This document shows positions 39,701 through 50,687 of a stretch of 64,000 bases of DNA, piece after piece. This DNA is from Blepharisma japonicum (taxonomy: Eukaryota; Ciliophora; Heterotrichea; Heterotrichida; Blepharismidae). The stretch covers positions 911,056 through 975,055 of the forward strand of contig CATKHK010000001.1 of the NCBI GenBank assembly GCA_949751835.1, in the 5' to 3' direction. A program made the position numbers and the translations under genes. A model generated the notes under the pieces. That model made no database searches. It worked only from the letters and a program-made list of their open reading frames with translations, and had not been told where the DNA came from. Each line of letters begins with the position of its first letter. The stretch's first letter is position 1.

Positions 39701-42700
39701 ATTATTTCTTGAAAAATTCATGGTCGACAAAAGACCTAAAATTGTGATCATTTCTTTTTTAATAAAAACCTTAAAATGGTCCAAATAGCAGTCAATAATA
39801 GTTTCTGGGAGATTTGGGTGATATTTCATAATGCATTGTTTTATTTTTAAATTCAGCTTGGTCTGGAGCAGCAAATGATAGCTTTCTGAGCCTTCTAAAT
39901 CTCTAGTCTCAAATTTGATATTTTCAATCATTATTTTTTGCTTTGAGTAAAATTTTTTGTCTCGTATAAAATCATTCCGAAAGCGGCTTGACATGCCTCT
40001 TTCATTTTTTATGAAATCTGGCTGCTTTATTTCGTATTTAATTACTTCTAATAAGACTTTTACAACGTTTGTGTGGGAATTTTCGTTTTTAAAATTTGAT
40101 TCTATAATCCCCAGTGTAAAAGACATCAATTTTAGCTCAAATTTAAACCGTCTGGACTTAAGAAAAACGTCTTTAAGGATACTATAAAGCTGCCCAGGAG
40201 TTTTTTTGGCGTATTTTATTATGTCATATATATATGATAATGGCTGAGAAGGAGACGTCAAAGTTGTCAAAAAATTCGCTTTAAACTGCATATTTGTGAA
40301 AATTCCTATAGGTGGGCTGCTAATTAGCCAGTCTGCGAGCGAGCCAAGCGTTTGTGTTGTCAAAGCCATATCAAGGGTATGGGCTTCTATTTTGATAAAA
40401 TCTCTCCCCACGTCTTCTTTGTCAGTAATTTCTTCTTCTTTTCTTTTTCTATTTTTATCAATAAACTGTACTTGCAGAGGACTGGTTTGGCCTTTTAACG
40501 TTAAAGTTAAATTTATTGCGCCACCTGATACAGGCCTTCTGCTTCTCAAAGGGTTTATATTTGGAATTTCTTTATGTTGTTGTGTAATCCATCTCATGCA
40601 GCATCTAACGAAATTCAGCATCACTTTTTCGTTGAAAAAATTCATTATTTCGTTATATAAAATCCCTGCAGCTTCTTTTTTATGAGGATGATTTATCAAT
40701 TCATTTCTTTTTGCTAATGGCATATGCAAAAACAGCTCATTTTGTTGATTTAAAAATGTTTCGAATAATTTTTCATAGGTTTCAAATTCTTTTCCACAAA
40801 TACAAAGGTTTGTAGATGTGGTAGATAGGTCTTTCAGGTCTTTCAGGTCTTTATGGTCCTTTGGAAATCTTGCCCTGACCTCTTCATAGTGATATAAATA
40901 CTCAAGCTCTGATAAAAGCCCAATTTCCATCATATAAAACCTTAAGGCGTTTGCAGCTATATAGTCTGTGACTCCATTTCTAATAAAAATTTGTGTTAAA
41001 TTTTGCCCTGAGCTATAGCTATAAGACTTTTTAAAATCGTCTAAATATTCACTAAACCTTAGAGAAAGTGGGTCAAAAACATAAAAATTAGAAATTGTTA
41101 TGTTTTCTGATATCAGCTGAAGATCTCGCTGCAGGTAAAGTTTTCCTTCACATTTCCCAAACTCTACTAAAACTACTGTTTGTTCACTAACTAGCTTAGA
41201 ATCGCAGCATTTTCCATCCGCTTTTGACATAGTGATAGACAAAACGCTATCCCTTGGCATTCCAGGCTCAAAGGAATTTCTTTCTTCATACCCATACTCG
41301 TCATAAATAGACAGCCTTGGCCTTATCAATTTTCTTGGGGCACCGTCAAATACCCTAGGCGCATTTATGCATTTTTCACAGTAGCATTGGTCTTGTGGGT
41401 ACCTAGAAATTTTTTCTAAATCTGGGACACGAGTGGCGACTAAATAAAATGATGCATGGGCAATACTGAATTTTACGTCAAAAAGCTTGTCTTTTCTAGA
41501 ACTGCTCTTGCCGTTTAAGTAAGTATTGACGATATCTAGCTTGTCCATGTTAAGTAAGCAAGTAAGCTCATCTTTTTCTTTTTCAGTAAGCTCAATTTCT
41601 CGTTCTTCAGCTACTTTTTTATAAGGATCGCCAAGTAAGCTTTCGAAATCATTGAGATAATAATCTCATAAGTCGCCAAGATGGGTTTTCCCACGGACAT
41701 TTCCACGTGCTTTTACATAAGACATAGCTTCAATGCGTAGCTGGTAGAGGGCTAAAGTTCGGAATCAGGTTAGTTCTTCTAAGCTGAAGAAATCTTCGAT
41801 TTCTTCCATTTGCTTGATCCCAGTTTTGTCGATTATTTCGAGCCATGGAGCATGAATAATATTTTGGTATCTTTTATATAAATTTACATATTTTTCTCGT
41901 TTAATTTTCGCCCCTATTAATCCTTGCAAGCTCGCCCTTAAATCTTGTAGACCAGATTTTATTATATATTGCCACCAGTCTCTCGGACTATCACTAATAA
42001 TGCTAACTGGTCGAAAAACTTCATACTGCTTATATGCTTTTTTATGGGTAATTAAATTTAACACACCGTCTAGAAAATGCTTTTGTAGCTCATTAAGGGA
42101 TATAGAAATATTATCTGAGGTCACTTCTAGCTTATGGATAGGTTCATCAATAAACTCTTTATGGTTCACTTTATATAAAATTGTAATATTGCAAGGTTTC
42201 AGCAAATAATGCCGCTCGCTAAATTGAATATTCTCAAATATTTCTTCAACGTCTAATGCTGGGTTATTTGGCATTTCACACATCATTGCAATAGAAAAAT
42301 TTTTTATTTCAATTTTTCTATAAGTGACATCTTTTTGGTATGAATAACTTTTTTCCCAATTTTCATTAGTTGTATATATGTTAACTTCTTGTAGAAATAA
42401 TCTGACAGCACAAGGGTATCCAAGTGCTTCTACATCTTGGTAATATAAAATCATATTTTCAATAGAGATGCTCATGTTCTTTATAAGCATATGCATTTTT
42501 CGCTTTAGAAAGCTGTTTGAGTTCAGTTCTTTGAAGTTTCGCTTTTGGGCTTGTTCTCATTCGTGGAGCTTGTTGATTTTATAATTTTTCCACTGCTCAA
42601 AAGTTCAATCAGTTGAGTTTGGGCGCGCTATAATACGGATTCCTTTCAGAATTATGTTAACTTGGGACGTTGAATAGGCGATGTGAATTTGGCAGATAAT

Positions 42701-42982
42701 TTCTCTTACTACTGAAGAAGGCAGTACGTTCACAGGAAGTCTTAGCTCGTCTAATGCATCTTTGCGGAGCTTAATTTCGTATATTGTTATTTCAGGGGAT
42801 TTGCCTAAGGTTGCTTTGAGGTTTTTTTGTTTTATGTCTTTTAAGTACTTTCCTAAATATTGCTCAATTTTTTTGATAATAAATGTACGAGCTAAATTGT
42901 TTAAATTTCATTTGCGCTCTTCATTTTTCTTTTCTTTGTCTCTTCTTTCTTTATCCTTTCTTTCTTTATCACTCCTATCCAT
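36800..42982 (-). CDS. VPS13/chorein-like bridge lipid-transfer protein
   Basis: One frame runs on the minus strand from ATG 42982 to TAA 36800-36802: 2055 residues after removing a 15-nt intron (38453-38467) and reading several UGA as Trp (for example 38996, 39062, 41666, 41765, 42557, 42605 on the plus strand). The N-terminus carries the chorein pattern: Y-L-G-K-Y-L-K-D-I, then I-K-L-R-K-D-A-L-D-E-L-R-L-P-V-N-V and I-H-I-A-Y. It is preceded by an extra Asp/Arg/Lys/Glu-rich stretch of about 24 residues. The E-N-W-E-K-S-Y and I-L-Y-Y-Q-D-V-E-A segments recall VPS13 repeats. Known VPS13 proteins move bulk lipid at membrane contact sites. It is shorter than typical VPS13 (3000 or more residues), and I see no C-terminal VAB, ATG2-C or PH region. 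Confidence 0.85.
38453..38467 (-). other. 15-nt intron in the VPS13-like gene
   Basis: On the coding strand GTAATTTATATATAG lies between ...T-K-T and R-Y-E-Q. Reading through would meet UAG; removing the 15 bases keeps the frame. Its composition matches the other intron in this window. Confidence 0.8.
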
Positions 42983-43261
42983 TTAATATTTTATAAAAGT
43001 TAAATATATTCAAAAAGAAAGAAAGATTATTGGAATTTATATTATAATTTCAAAATCAAATAAATTAAAATTTTATAATAAAAAAGAATAAATAAAATTT
43101 TATATTCAGAATCCAGATCGACTGCTGGGGTTATTATATTAGAAATAATTAACATAACAATTTCATGTTTAATTTAATATATTTTTGTTAGGTTCTTATT
43201 TTTCGCATTTGAAATTAACTCACCCTGAAAGATAAATTAAATAATTACTTTAGAATAATAC
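42983..43261. other. Spacer upstream of the VPS13-like gene
   Basis: Very AT-rich. It should hold the promoters of the minus-strand VPS13-like gene; no motif stands out. Confidence 0.4.
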
Positions 43262-43791
43262 TTAATTTTCTGAATAATATTTAATATCAGCTGAAAATAG
43301 CAATCATGCAGGCCCTAAAATATTTATTGCAACAATCTTAAACGTATTTTCACCAGTAACGATATAAGATGGAACATCATGCTCCTTTAAATTACTTCAA
43401 GTGTTGCTTGCAACAAAATTTTCATTAACATATAAATCATACAGATCATCAACAATTGCTGTAAATATACATTATGATGGTGTTTTGTGGACATTAAATG
43501 CTTTTATAAAGGTGACCACTTTAGGAGCTCAATCATATGCTTGGTCTCATATAAAATAAGATCCTGGAATATAACTATTTACCATATCTGGACAAGCTCT
43601 GCATTGTAAGTTAAGCCATTACTAAGCACTAAAGTTCCAGTATCACTTATAAGATGAAAAGATTTTTGTCTGGGGACAATAAATCTCGAAGAAACTCTAG
43701 AATTCGCGGTAAAAGCTAGTGTAGATAATACCAATAAAGCTAAAACTTCATTATAATGGATATTATAGCTATTTTCTAAAAAACTGTGCAT
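43262..43791 (-). pseudogene. Broken copy of the small secreted galactose-binding-like family (copy 1)
   Basis: Minus strand, starting with a signal-like N-terminus (A-L-L-V-L-S-T-L-A-F-T-A) and V-S-S-R-F-I-V-P. A frameshift near 43577 is needed to go on into K-V-V-T-F-I-K-A-F-N-V. A UAA codon near 43470 then stands exactly where the intact relative at 44483 has UGA for Trp (P-L-W-C). The jelly-roll core (V-D-D-L-Y-D-L-Y-V-N) and the A-W-L-L-F ending are recognisable up to TAA 43262-43264. Confidence 0.75.
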
Positions 43792-44482
43792 TAACTTAAT
43801 TTATAATCCTGATATAACTAAAATGTTTACTATTAGAGGCTATTTATTTATACCAGCCAAGAAGAAGTTGTTTTTGTTATAATTACCCATATAAACTGTA
43901 TAGAGAAAATGGCAAAATCTACTTAATTAGTGTTAAAAAATCCAAGAAATTCGTTTATAAAAAAATTATCTACAATGTTTTTATTTAATATAACGATAGG
44001 CGCCCGCAAATTTCTATTTATAGCCAAAATAATAAAAACTGCAAATTAATCTTCTTGAATGAAATAGATTCTTAAAGATATCTACTGAATCAGCCTATTA
44101 TTAGTTAATTTATGCTATACAAGTATAATTCCTTTGAAAATTCTATTATTAAAACATATATAAAATGATAGTTATCAAAGAAAAAATTTAATGATATAAA
44201 TTATTTTTGGAAAAATTATAATTTACATCAACATATACAAGAACTAGAGAAATTAGAGAATTTATGAGTAAGGGCCAGACGATAAGTCTTATGGCTATAT
44301 CTAATATTTAGTTTATTCCTAACTATGTGAAAATACTCCTTTTTTGCTGTTTAATTTATAGCTCATGCCAGATTTTCATATGCAATATTACTTAAATTAA
44401 TTAATTCTTATTTTTGATGATTTCTATTTTCATTCCTATAGCTAATATTTTTATATATATATATATTAAGATCAAAATTATA
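43792..44482. other. Spacer between divergent members of the secreted family
   Basis: AT-rich, no gene seen; presumably contains promoters in both directions. Confidence 0.4.
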
Positions 44483-44983
44483 ATGAAAATCCTAATTTTT
44501 TTACTTTTATCCTTTATGATATTGAAGACTGAAGGTAAGGTTTCTTCACGCTTCATTGCCCCAAAATCTCATATATGACTTTTAAGTGATACGACAACTT
44601 TGATCCTAGAATATGGTTCCTATAGAAATGCAGTCCCATCATTGCTCTTATCAAGTTATGATTATGTTGCGAATGCTGTAGTTATTTGGGATGGAAATGA
44701 AGACGGTAGTTTTCGAACTGTTGTGTTTATTAAAAATTTTAACGTAGCAAAAGCTCCGTTATGATGCAAGCTAACTATTTGGGTTGATGATCGTGTAGAT
44801 ATTTATATTAACGATGTATTTCTTGATACTTTTGCTCCGTTTGGTATTAGATGAAATACTAATAAAAAGTATGACATTACTGATAAGGTTGTTATAGGTG
44901 CCAATAAATTAAGATTTGATGTTGCCAATGCTGGTGGTGGAGCTGCAGGGTTGCTATTTTTTGGAGATGTAGCTATTGATTAA
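44483..44983 (+). CDS. Small secreted galactose-binding-like (jelly-roll) protein
   Basis: 166 residues, readable only with UGA as Trp (three or more codons, including the Trp of F-G-I-R-W); stop TAA 44981-44983. A signal peptide (MKILIFLLLSFMILKTEG) is followed by S-S-R-F-I-A-P, a start shared by three family members. The core has A-V-V-I-W-D-G-N, R-T-V-V-F-I-K-N-F-N-V, V-D-I-Y-I-N-D, Y-D-I-T-D, G-A-N-K-L-R-F-D-V and G-L-L-F-F. This is the strand order of galactose-binding-like beta-sandwiches found in carbohydrate-binding modules (x-F-x-L..L-Y-V-N-G..Y-D-V-T..G-x-N-x-I-x-V-E-V). A secreted sugar- or surface-binding role is inferred from the fold only. Divergent from the minus-strand members around it. 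Confidence 0.75.
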
Positions 44984-45502
44984 ACACTAAATTAATAAAA
45001 ATCTTTTATTTAAGCCCAAAAATTGCTTCTATCCTTATTAAATTATTAGAATGATCTTTAATTCTTAAAATTTTAAGTAAAAAACATTGTTAGCTTTTAC
45101 CCAGTAATTTACAGCTAAATAATCAAAAAAGTTAATTATAATTTTTATCAATAAATTATGGAATATAATATCTAAATAGAAGAAAATGAATCACAATAAA
45201 GTAAAATAAATCTTTAAATATGCAGATACTGTAAGGGCTTTAATAAAGAATGCAATTGCTAATGTATAATTATTACTTAATCTTTTATTTATAAAAGACT
45301 AATCATTAAATCCATAGAGTCTTTTTAATTGAGGATATTTAAATTAATGATAATAAAGAAGATTTATGTTCTTTTTGTGATGTAAATTTCTAACTAAAAA
45401 ATGTTATCGAACAAATTTTAGTTGTTAACGAAAATAAATCGAAAAGTCAGCAAGATGGGTCAATAGCTTGAAACTCAATTTATAATAATCTATTTCAATT
45501 CA
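44984..45502. other. Spacer, no gene recognised
   Basis: AT-rich with short open tracts only; convergent 3' ends of two members of the secreted family flank it. Confidence 0.4.
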
Positions 45503-45947
45503 TTAATTATTTCCTCTTGTTCTATATTCAATCTCTGCATAAAATAACAACCCTCCTCTGAGACCATTATTTGTTGCAACAAATTTGAAAACATTAGTCC
45601 CAGCTACAATGTTTGATGAAAGATCATAAGTAGCTTCTGATCCAGATCATGCACTCCAATTGTCATAATTTATATCCAGATAAAATAAGCTCTTTGTATT
45701 CAGCTTTGGGCTAACATGTCTGGGGTAAGAATTGAATTATATGTTGAGCCATCTTTCAGGACTAATGTATCAGTATTACTTGTAAGATAAATGATTTTAA
45801 TAGGCTAGGAACAATGAATCTTGATGAAGCTCTTGAATTCGTTATAAAAGTCAGTGTAGAAAATAATAACAAAGATAAAATATTCATTAATAGCATTGTT
45901 TGACATTTTATATTTTTATCCCCACGTAATAATCGAATTAATGTCAT
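45503..45947 (-). pseudogene. Broken copy of the small secreted galactose-binding-like family (copy 2)
   Basis: The minus-strand start (M-N-I-L-S-L-L-L-F-S-T-L-T-F) and S-S-R-F-I-V-P match the relatives. A frameshift near 45790 follows, and the central A-x-I-W-D-G to F-I-K-N-F block is largely missing. The C-terminal half (Y-D-L-S-S-N-I-V-A-G-T-N-V-F-K-F-V-A, then G-G-L-L-F-Y-A-E-I-E-Y) is intact to TAA 45503-45505, with UGA as Trp in Y-D-N-W-S-A-W. Confidence 0.75.
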
Positions 45948-46008
45948 TGTTAATCAAAGAAGGCTGGGAAAAATATTTATATTAGTTCAAAACTTATTAT
46001 TATGATGA

Positions 46009-46515
46009 TTATTGCTTACTGTATTCAATATCTACTCTATACAGCAGCCCAGCGGAATCGACACCGCTTTCAATCTCAAACTGGAGAACATTTTCTCCTA
46101 TTATTAGGAACTGCTGAATATCATATGACATAGTAAATCCAGTTTGTAAGATAAATCCTTCATGCTGAATGGTTAGCATTGAATTAATATATAGGGTTAA
46201 ATATTGAGAGCAGCCATATACGAAGACCCCAGAAGTAGGAGTCTTAGGAATGTTAAAATATCTGATAAATGTAATAGTCCTGGGAAGATTACTATAATTT
46301 CCGTCCCAAATTATGTGTGCGTTTTTAATATGAGTGGGGAAAGGATAGTCAGGCTTATTACCATATGTTGACTTTCTTAGTGAGCCATTTTCTTGAATCT
46401 GGGTATACTCATCGCTGACGATTGATAAATGAGGAGTCCAATTAAACTCTGCAGACTTTCTTCCTTCGATTTTTATCAAAAATAGTGAAAAGATGCTGAA
46501 GGCTATAATAATCAT
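46009..46515 (-). CDS. Small secreted galactose-binding-like (jelly-roll) protein
   Basis: 168 residues, uninterrupted, no UGA. Signal peptide (MIIIAFSIFSLFLIKIEG) with a short Lys/Arg-containing boundary. Same strand pattern as the protein at 44483: A-H-I-I-W-D-G-N, R-T-I-T-F-I-R-Y-F-N-I-P, L-T-L-Y-I-N-S, Y-D-I-Q-Q-F-L-I-I-G-E-N-V-L-Q-F-E-I-E, and a final A-G-L-L-Y-R-V-D-I-E-Y. The G-E-N-V-L-x-F-E-I-E strand is typical of galactose-binding-like domains. The first 60 residues are unlike the other members, which share S-S-R-F-I-x-P, so this is a separate branch. Secretion is well supported; ligand unknown. Confidence 0.8.
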   Translation of the reverse strand: MIIIAFSIFSLFLIKIEGRKSAEFNWTPHLSIVSDEYTQIQENGSLRKSTYGNKPDYPFPTHIKNAHIIWDGNYSNLPRTITFIRYFNIPKTPTSGVFVYGCSQYLTLYINSMLTIQHEGFILQTGFTMSYDIQQFLIIGENVLQFEIESGVDSAGLLYRVDIEYSKQ

Positions 46516-47632
46516 ACTATATTCAATAATTTATTCTTATAAATACAAAAATAAAGATGAAGAATAAAAAGCCTATATATTTTAAAGAAATAGTAAACTA
46601 AACATACTTTTATATTGAGGGTAGCAATATCAACTATTTATCCTTTATAAACAACAAACACAGAGAAACGTTTATGTATTGCATATAAAAGAAATCAATC
46701 TAATATTTCATAGGCCATGCAGAATGAATTAGACAGTTTTGTACTTTGAAGTTGTAAAGTTGAATTGAAGCAGCAAAACGTCTCGATAAGAAATTTAATA
46801 ATAACCTAGCTATTTATTCTATTTCAAAACTCGCTAAAAATTTTAAATTTTTAAATATTATGAAGCACTAATGTTCCATAAAACGCTATAGAGATTCAAA
46901 GTCAAACTTATTAATCATTAAGATTATTAAAATCACTATTTTAGATAAAATAATCATATTTTAAAATATGGAATAAGTTGTTAAGAAAATTGATATCATT
47001 TATATTTTATTGATAATATGCAACTGCTGGAATTATTTTCCCAAAAACTGAATTATAATCGAGGATAATTAGATTTGCCAACTCTAGCAATCAAAGAGTT
47101 GAAAATGATTTAGCTACATTTTTCTATGCAATATCCTAATGAGCATAAAACTTTAATTAATGTCAATTTCTTGGTTGCTCAATAATAATTCTCATCAACA
47201 ATAATGCTGAATAAAATTAAACGGCATGCCAATGCTTATTAAGATATAAAGCATTGATATTATTTTTTATACTGATAATTATTATCAAAGTAGCATTCTT
47301 TCTATTAGTTCCAATTTAAAATCGAAGAGCATTATAATCTTAACTTGGAGGCAACTTACAGAGAAGCACTTAGGACCTTAAATATTAATGAGTACAAATA
47401 TCTCCATCATTTTTCTTATCAAAAATACGAATAAGCATCTAAGTTAAATGTCTTTCTTGCTTTATGTAGAACTATAAAAAGCACTGAAATTATTTCCAGA
47501 TAATAATTTTTCGAATTATTCTCTTGCCTAACATATTTTTAACCAGACATTTTTGCTACAAAGCGTGGCTTTGAACAGAGCAGTTGTCTTATAAAGCAAC
47601 CTACATCTTGGATAAGCGGATGCCTTTTATAA
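46516..47632. other. Spacer, no gene recognised
   Basis: AT-rich, frequent stops in all frames with UGA as sense. Confidence 0.4.
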
Positions 47633-47940
47633 TTAAGGTTTTACAAGGCAAAGTGGTGATTGCTTCCTAATTCCAAAAATAGTATGAAGGCCAGCAGACA
47701 TTAGACTACTAAAAAGGACTGCTAATGAGGGTATCAGATTAATGTCAGCGGATGATGACCCTAAACTAAAAGATCCACAAGTCCTTGAGTGATAAGTCAA
47801 AATGAAGGCAGACAATTTAAGACAAGTATGAGCAAGCCCATAGCTTATCGATCTCCAACTAAGGATATGCAAACTAATTGGCCGTAATCGACGAAAGAAA
47901 AGTTCTTTGATCAAAATAATTGGTGTTAGGTGTGAAGAAA
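47560..47940. other. GC-richer patch with a 93-codon minus-strand open tract of unknown nature
   Basis: Base composition differs visibly from the flanks. On the minus strand 47633-47914 is open without UGA, but has no ATG at its upstream end and no motif I know. It borders directly on the family fragment at 47955. It could be a transposon remnant or a decayed gene. Confidence 0.3.
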
Positions 47941-47954
47941 GCTATAATCCTATC

Positions 47955-48022
47955 GAAATGAGCCATTTTCTTGAATTTGAGTATGTTCATCGCTGACAAT
48001 TGATAGATGAGGAGTTCATAAT
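47955..48022 (-). pseudogene. Fragment of the secreted family gene at 46009
   Basis: GAGCCATTTTCTTGAAT and CATCGCTGAC-ATTGATA tracts match 46380-46440 inside the gene at 46009. Only about 68 bases remain. Confidence 0.7.
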
Positions 48023-49069
48023 AATAAAATGGTTATTTATATCGTAACGCTCTGCTAAATATGCTAGGCACACTAAATAAATTAATTTAAACTTTATTTG
48101 AAATAAATTTAAGTAATATCGAAATGAATTCATCAATATTATAAGGATCTTTATCATAAGTACTTGAGTGTAAAGTGATTATTTAATGAGATTATAAATA
48201 ATCAAAAAATTAATTATAATTAATTTTCGTAATTTAAGTAATGGGCTTAATTTTATTTTAAAATATATGAGAAAAAGAATATGAAAAAGACCTTATCCAA
48301 ACACAAACTTTATGAGAATAAGAATCTAGATTTTAATATCATTTTTCAAACTATTAATGATTCTTGAATTTATATTTAAATAAGTCATGCATACTAATTT
48401 ATAAATAGGCTATATTAATAAATTTAGCTATCCAAAATCAAAATATATCGCCATAGGCTAGTGTAATAATGATTATAATTATTTATAAAATACATTATAT
48501 TTAAAAGATTTAGTATTTTTCATATAATTAATAACGGTCAAAAGATCCCACTTCAACATTCTAATTTAGATATACTTATTATCCTTAATATCATTTCTTA
48601 GATTATATAAAAATTTCTGATATTGCTTTTATTTTAAGGTCTTCCAAAAACGATAAATAAGCCTTATTGACCTTGTCGACTTTTATATAATATCAATCTT
48701 TAGCATTAATTCTAATCCCCACCTCAAGGTCTTGAAAGTAAAATTTTGGGATTTTACAGTAGCCTGAGAAGCTGGAATTCCACCTAGATATAAATTAATC
48801 AATATCAGGACAAATATATGAGATGCCAAGGGAAGAAGCTATTATCTAGGTAAAAACTCAAAAAAAATAGGGAAAACTAAAAACGAAATAATTAATTAAT
48901 TGTCAGATAAAATTATTTTTAAAACAAAATTATTATATACAGTCGCCATCCAAATTAATATAATAATTAAATCTAAATATTTGTTTAAAGCAGAATATTG
49001 ATATGCATTATATATATTTTTAAATTTGATAAGTTATTAATTTTCTTTAATGTAAAAAGAGATAAAAAG
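48023..49069. other. Spacer, no gene recognised
   Basis: AT-rich throughout; nothing identified apart from the upstream region of the EF-hand gene. Confidence 0.4.
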
Positions 49070-49378
49070 ATGATGGCTTTTGACTTTGAAGAAATGAGAA
49101 AAATTGCTGATGATGAAGAAAAATTGAGTTTATTATCAAAAATTGCGTTTGAAAAACTAGATGCTAATAGGAGAGGATATTTAGCCAAAGGAGATATAAG
49201 AGCATTATTTCAAGAAGTTTCAGAAGAGATTGAACTGCCTATAAGTGATACAGATTTAGATGAAATTTTTGTTGAAATAGATGAAAACAGTGATAGTAGG
49301 ATTTATATGGATGAGTTTAAAAAATTCTTAAGAGAAATGATTATATATTTAGCTAACAAGAACAATAATTTGTCTTAG
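49070..49378 (+). CDS. Small EF-hand calcium-binding protein
   Basis: 102 residues from the first of two adjacent ATGs (49070 and 49073); stop UAG 49376-49378. Two EF-hands are visible. Loop 1 (31-42, D-A-N-R-R-G-Y-L-A-K-G-D) ends in Asp instead of Glu and has Arg at position 5, so weak or no calcium binding is expected. Loop 2 (71-82, D-E-N-S-D-S-R-I-Y-M-D-E) has the Asp/Asn/Asp and final Glu ligands and should bind calcium. Flanking helices are charged and amphipathic. It resembles centrin/calmodulin-type half molecules and could be a light-chain-like sensor; targets are unknown. An upstream in-frame TTG is not needed. Confidence 0.8.
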   Translation: MMAFDFEEMRKIADDEEKLSLLSKIAFEKLDANRRGYLAKGDIRALFQEVSEEIELPISDTDLDEIFVEIDENSDSRIYMDEFKKFLREMIIYLANKNNNLS

Positions 49379-50687
49379 TCAAAACATTTTGAAAAAGATA
49401 TAAATTCTAATAAATGCAGCTAATCAATCATTATTTTATGATACATCATTAATATTTCCTTCAAATTATTCTAAATGTTTCAGAGAAAGGTTTGAATTGC
49501 TATTTATTTCTATTATGTTTTAACTTAGATAGCACAAGCGCGACTATCCCTTTAACGATCATGATACAGAGGGATAAATTTTTTGTTTGAAATTTTGATC
49601 ATAATTATTTTATCTTGCCAGGGCATTTATTTTATGTTATTAAATATAATCTGGGATATTTTGACAGTAGGAAATATATGCTCTAATTAATTTTCATCCA
49701 CTTATTTTTCTAATTGTTACTCGCTCAGGGATGGGAGGCGAATGGGAATGTTTTAATAACATTATTGTTATCTATAATAAAGGTATTTTCGGAAGATGGA
49801 TTAAATTACTTAAAAAAAATTTATTGTTTAGATGACTATGCGAATTCAAATATTTCAAATGATTTGAATGATATCTTTTCACTTTGAGTGTTGTAAACAA
49901 TCAATTAGATTTTAAAAGTTTTATCAATAATGTAAAAGGCTAATTAATTATAATTGCTTAAAAATTATTGCTGTGCTTACTTAATACTGAACAAAAGTCA
50001 AAACTAACTCTTAAATTTTAAAAATTCTTCTAAAATATTACTCTGTACCTGACTGAGCTCTGCTTATAAGATGACAATGAATTTGTATTTGCATTTGTTG
50101 TTGAGGTTCTCAAAATACGATTTCATTGAATATAAGCAAGGTGGCTATAATATTTACAATTCATTATTAGAATGATTCCAACTATTAATCAATGATCTTA
50201 TTTTTAAACTTGTATCTAATATTTAAGCTCCATTTTCTTATTATAAATTTAATCCAAAACTAATTGGCTTCTTTAGAGTAATGAAAACTAAAAGAATTAA
50301 AAAGATCTCTCAGAAAAGATATATGGTATAATAATGATAATGAATTAATTAATTAACTAGATTTTATATTATTATTGTACAGAATCAAAGAGTAATATTA
50401 TCCTAAAATAATTCAGAATTTTTATAAAATTGCAAATAAAAGAAACAATTTATAGTGAATTTTGATGTATATTTTTTAAATTATTTTTTTAAGTTATTCG
50501 TAGCTAGCACGTAAGTTATGCATACAAACTAGGGTTAGTATTCCCACACTAGATAAGCATTATGAATAAGCTAAATGAGCTTCTTATAATAATAAAATTT
50601 AGAATTCAGGTTTAAAATAAAATTGTAAAGACCTAGCTTGTATCATATTTGAATTATTAACTAAATAAGCCATCAGATTCTATAAAA
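49379..50687. other. Spacer, no gene recognised
   Basis: AT-rich with a small GC-richer spot near 49535-49570. No frame, tRNA or repeat seen. Confidence 0.4.

Noticed and set aside
47633-47914. 93-codon minus-strand frame in the GC-richer patch
   Set aside because: No ATG start, no motif, bordered by pseudogene sequence; kept only as an unexplained patch.
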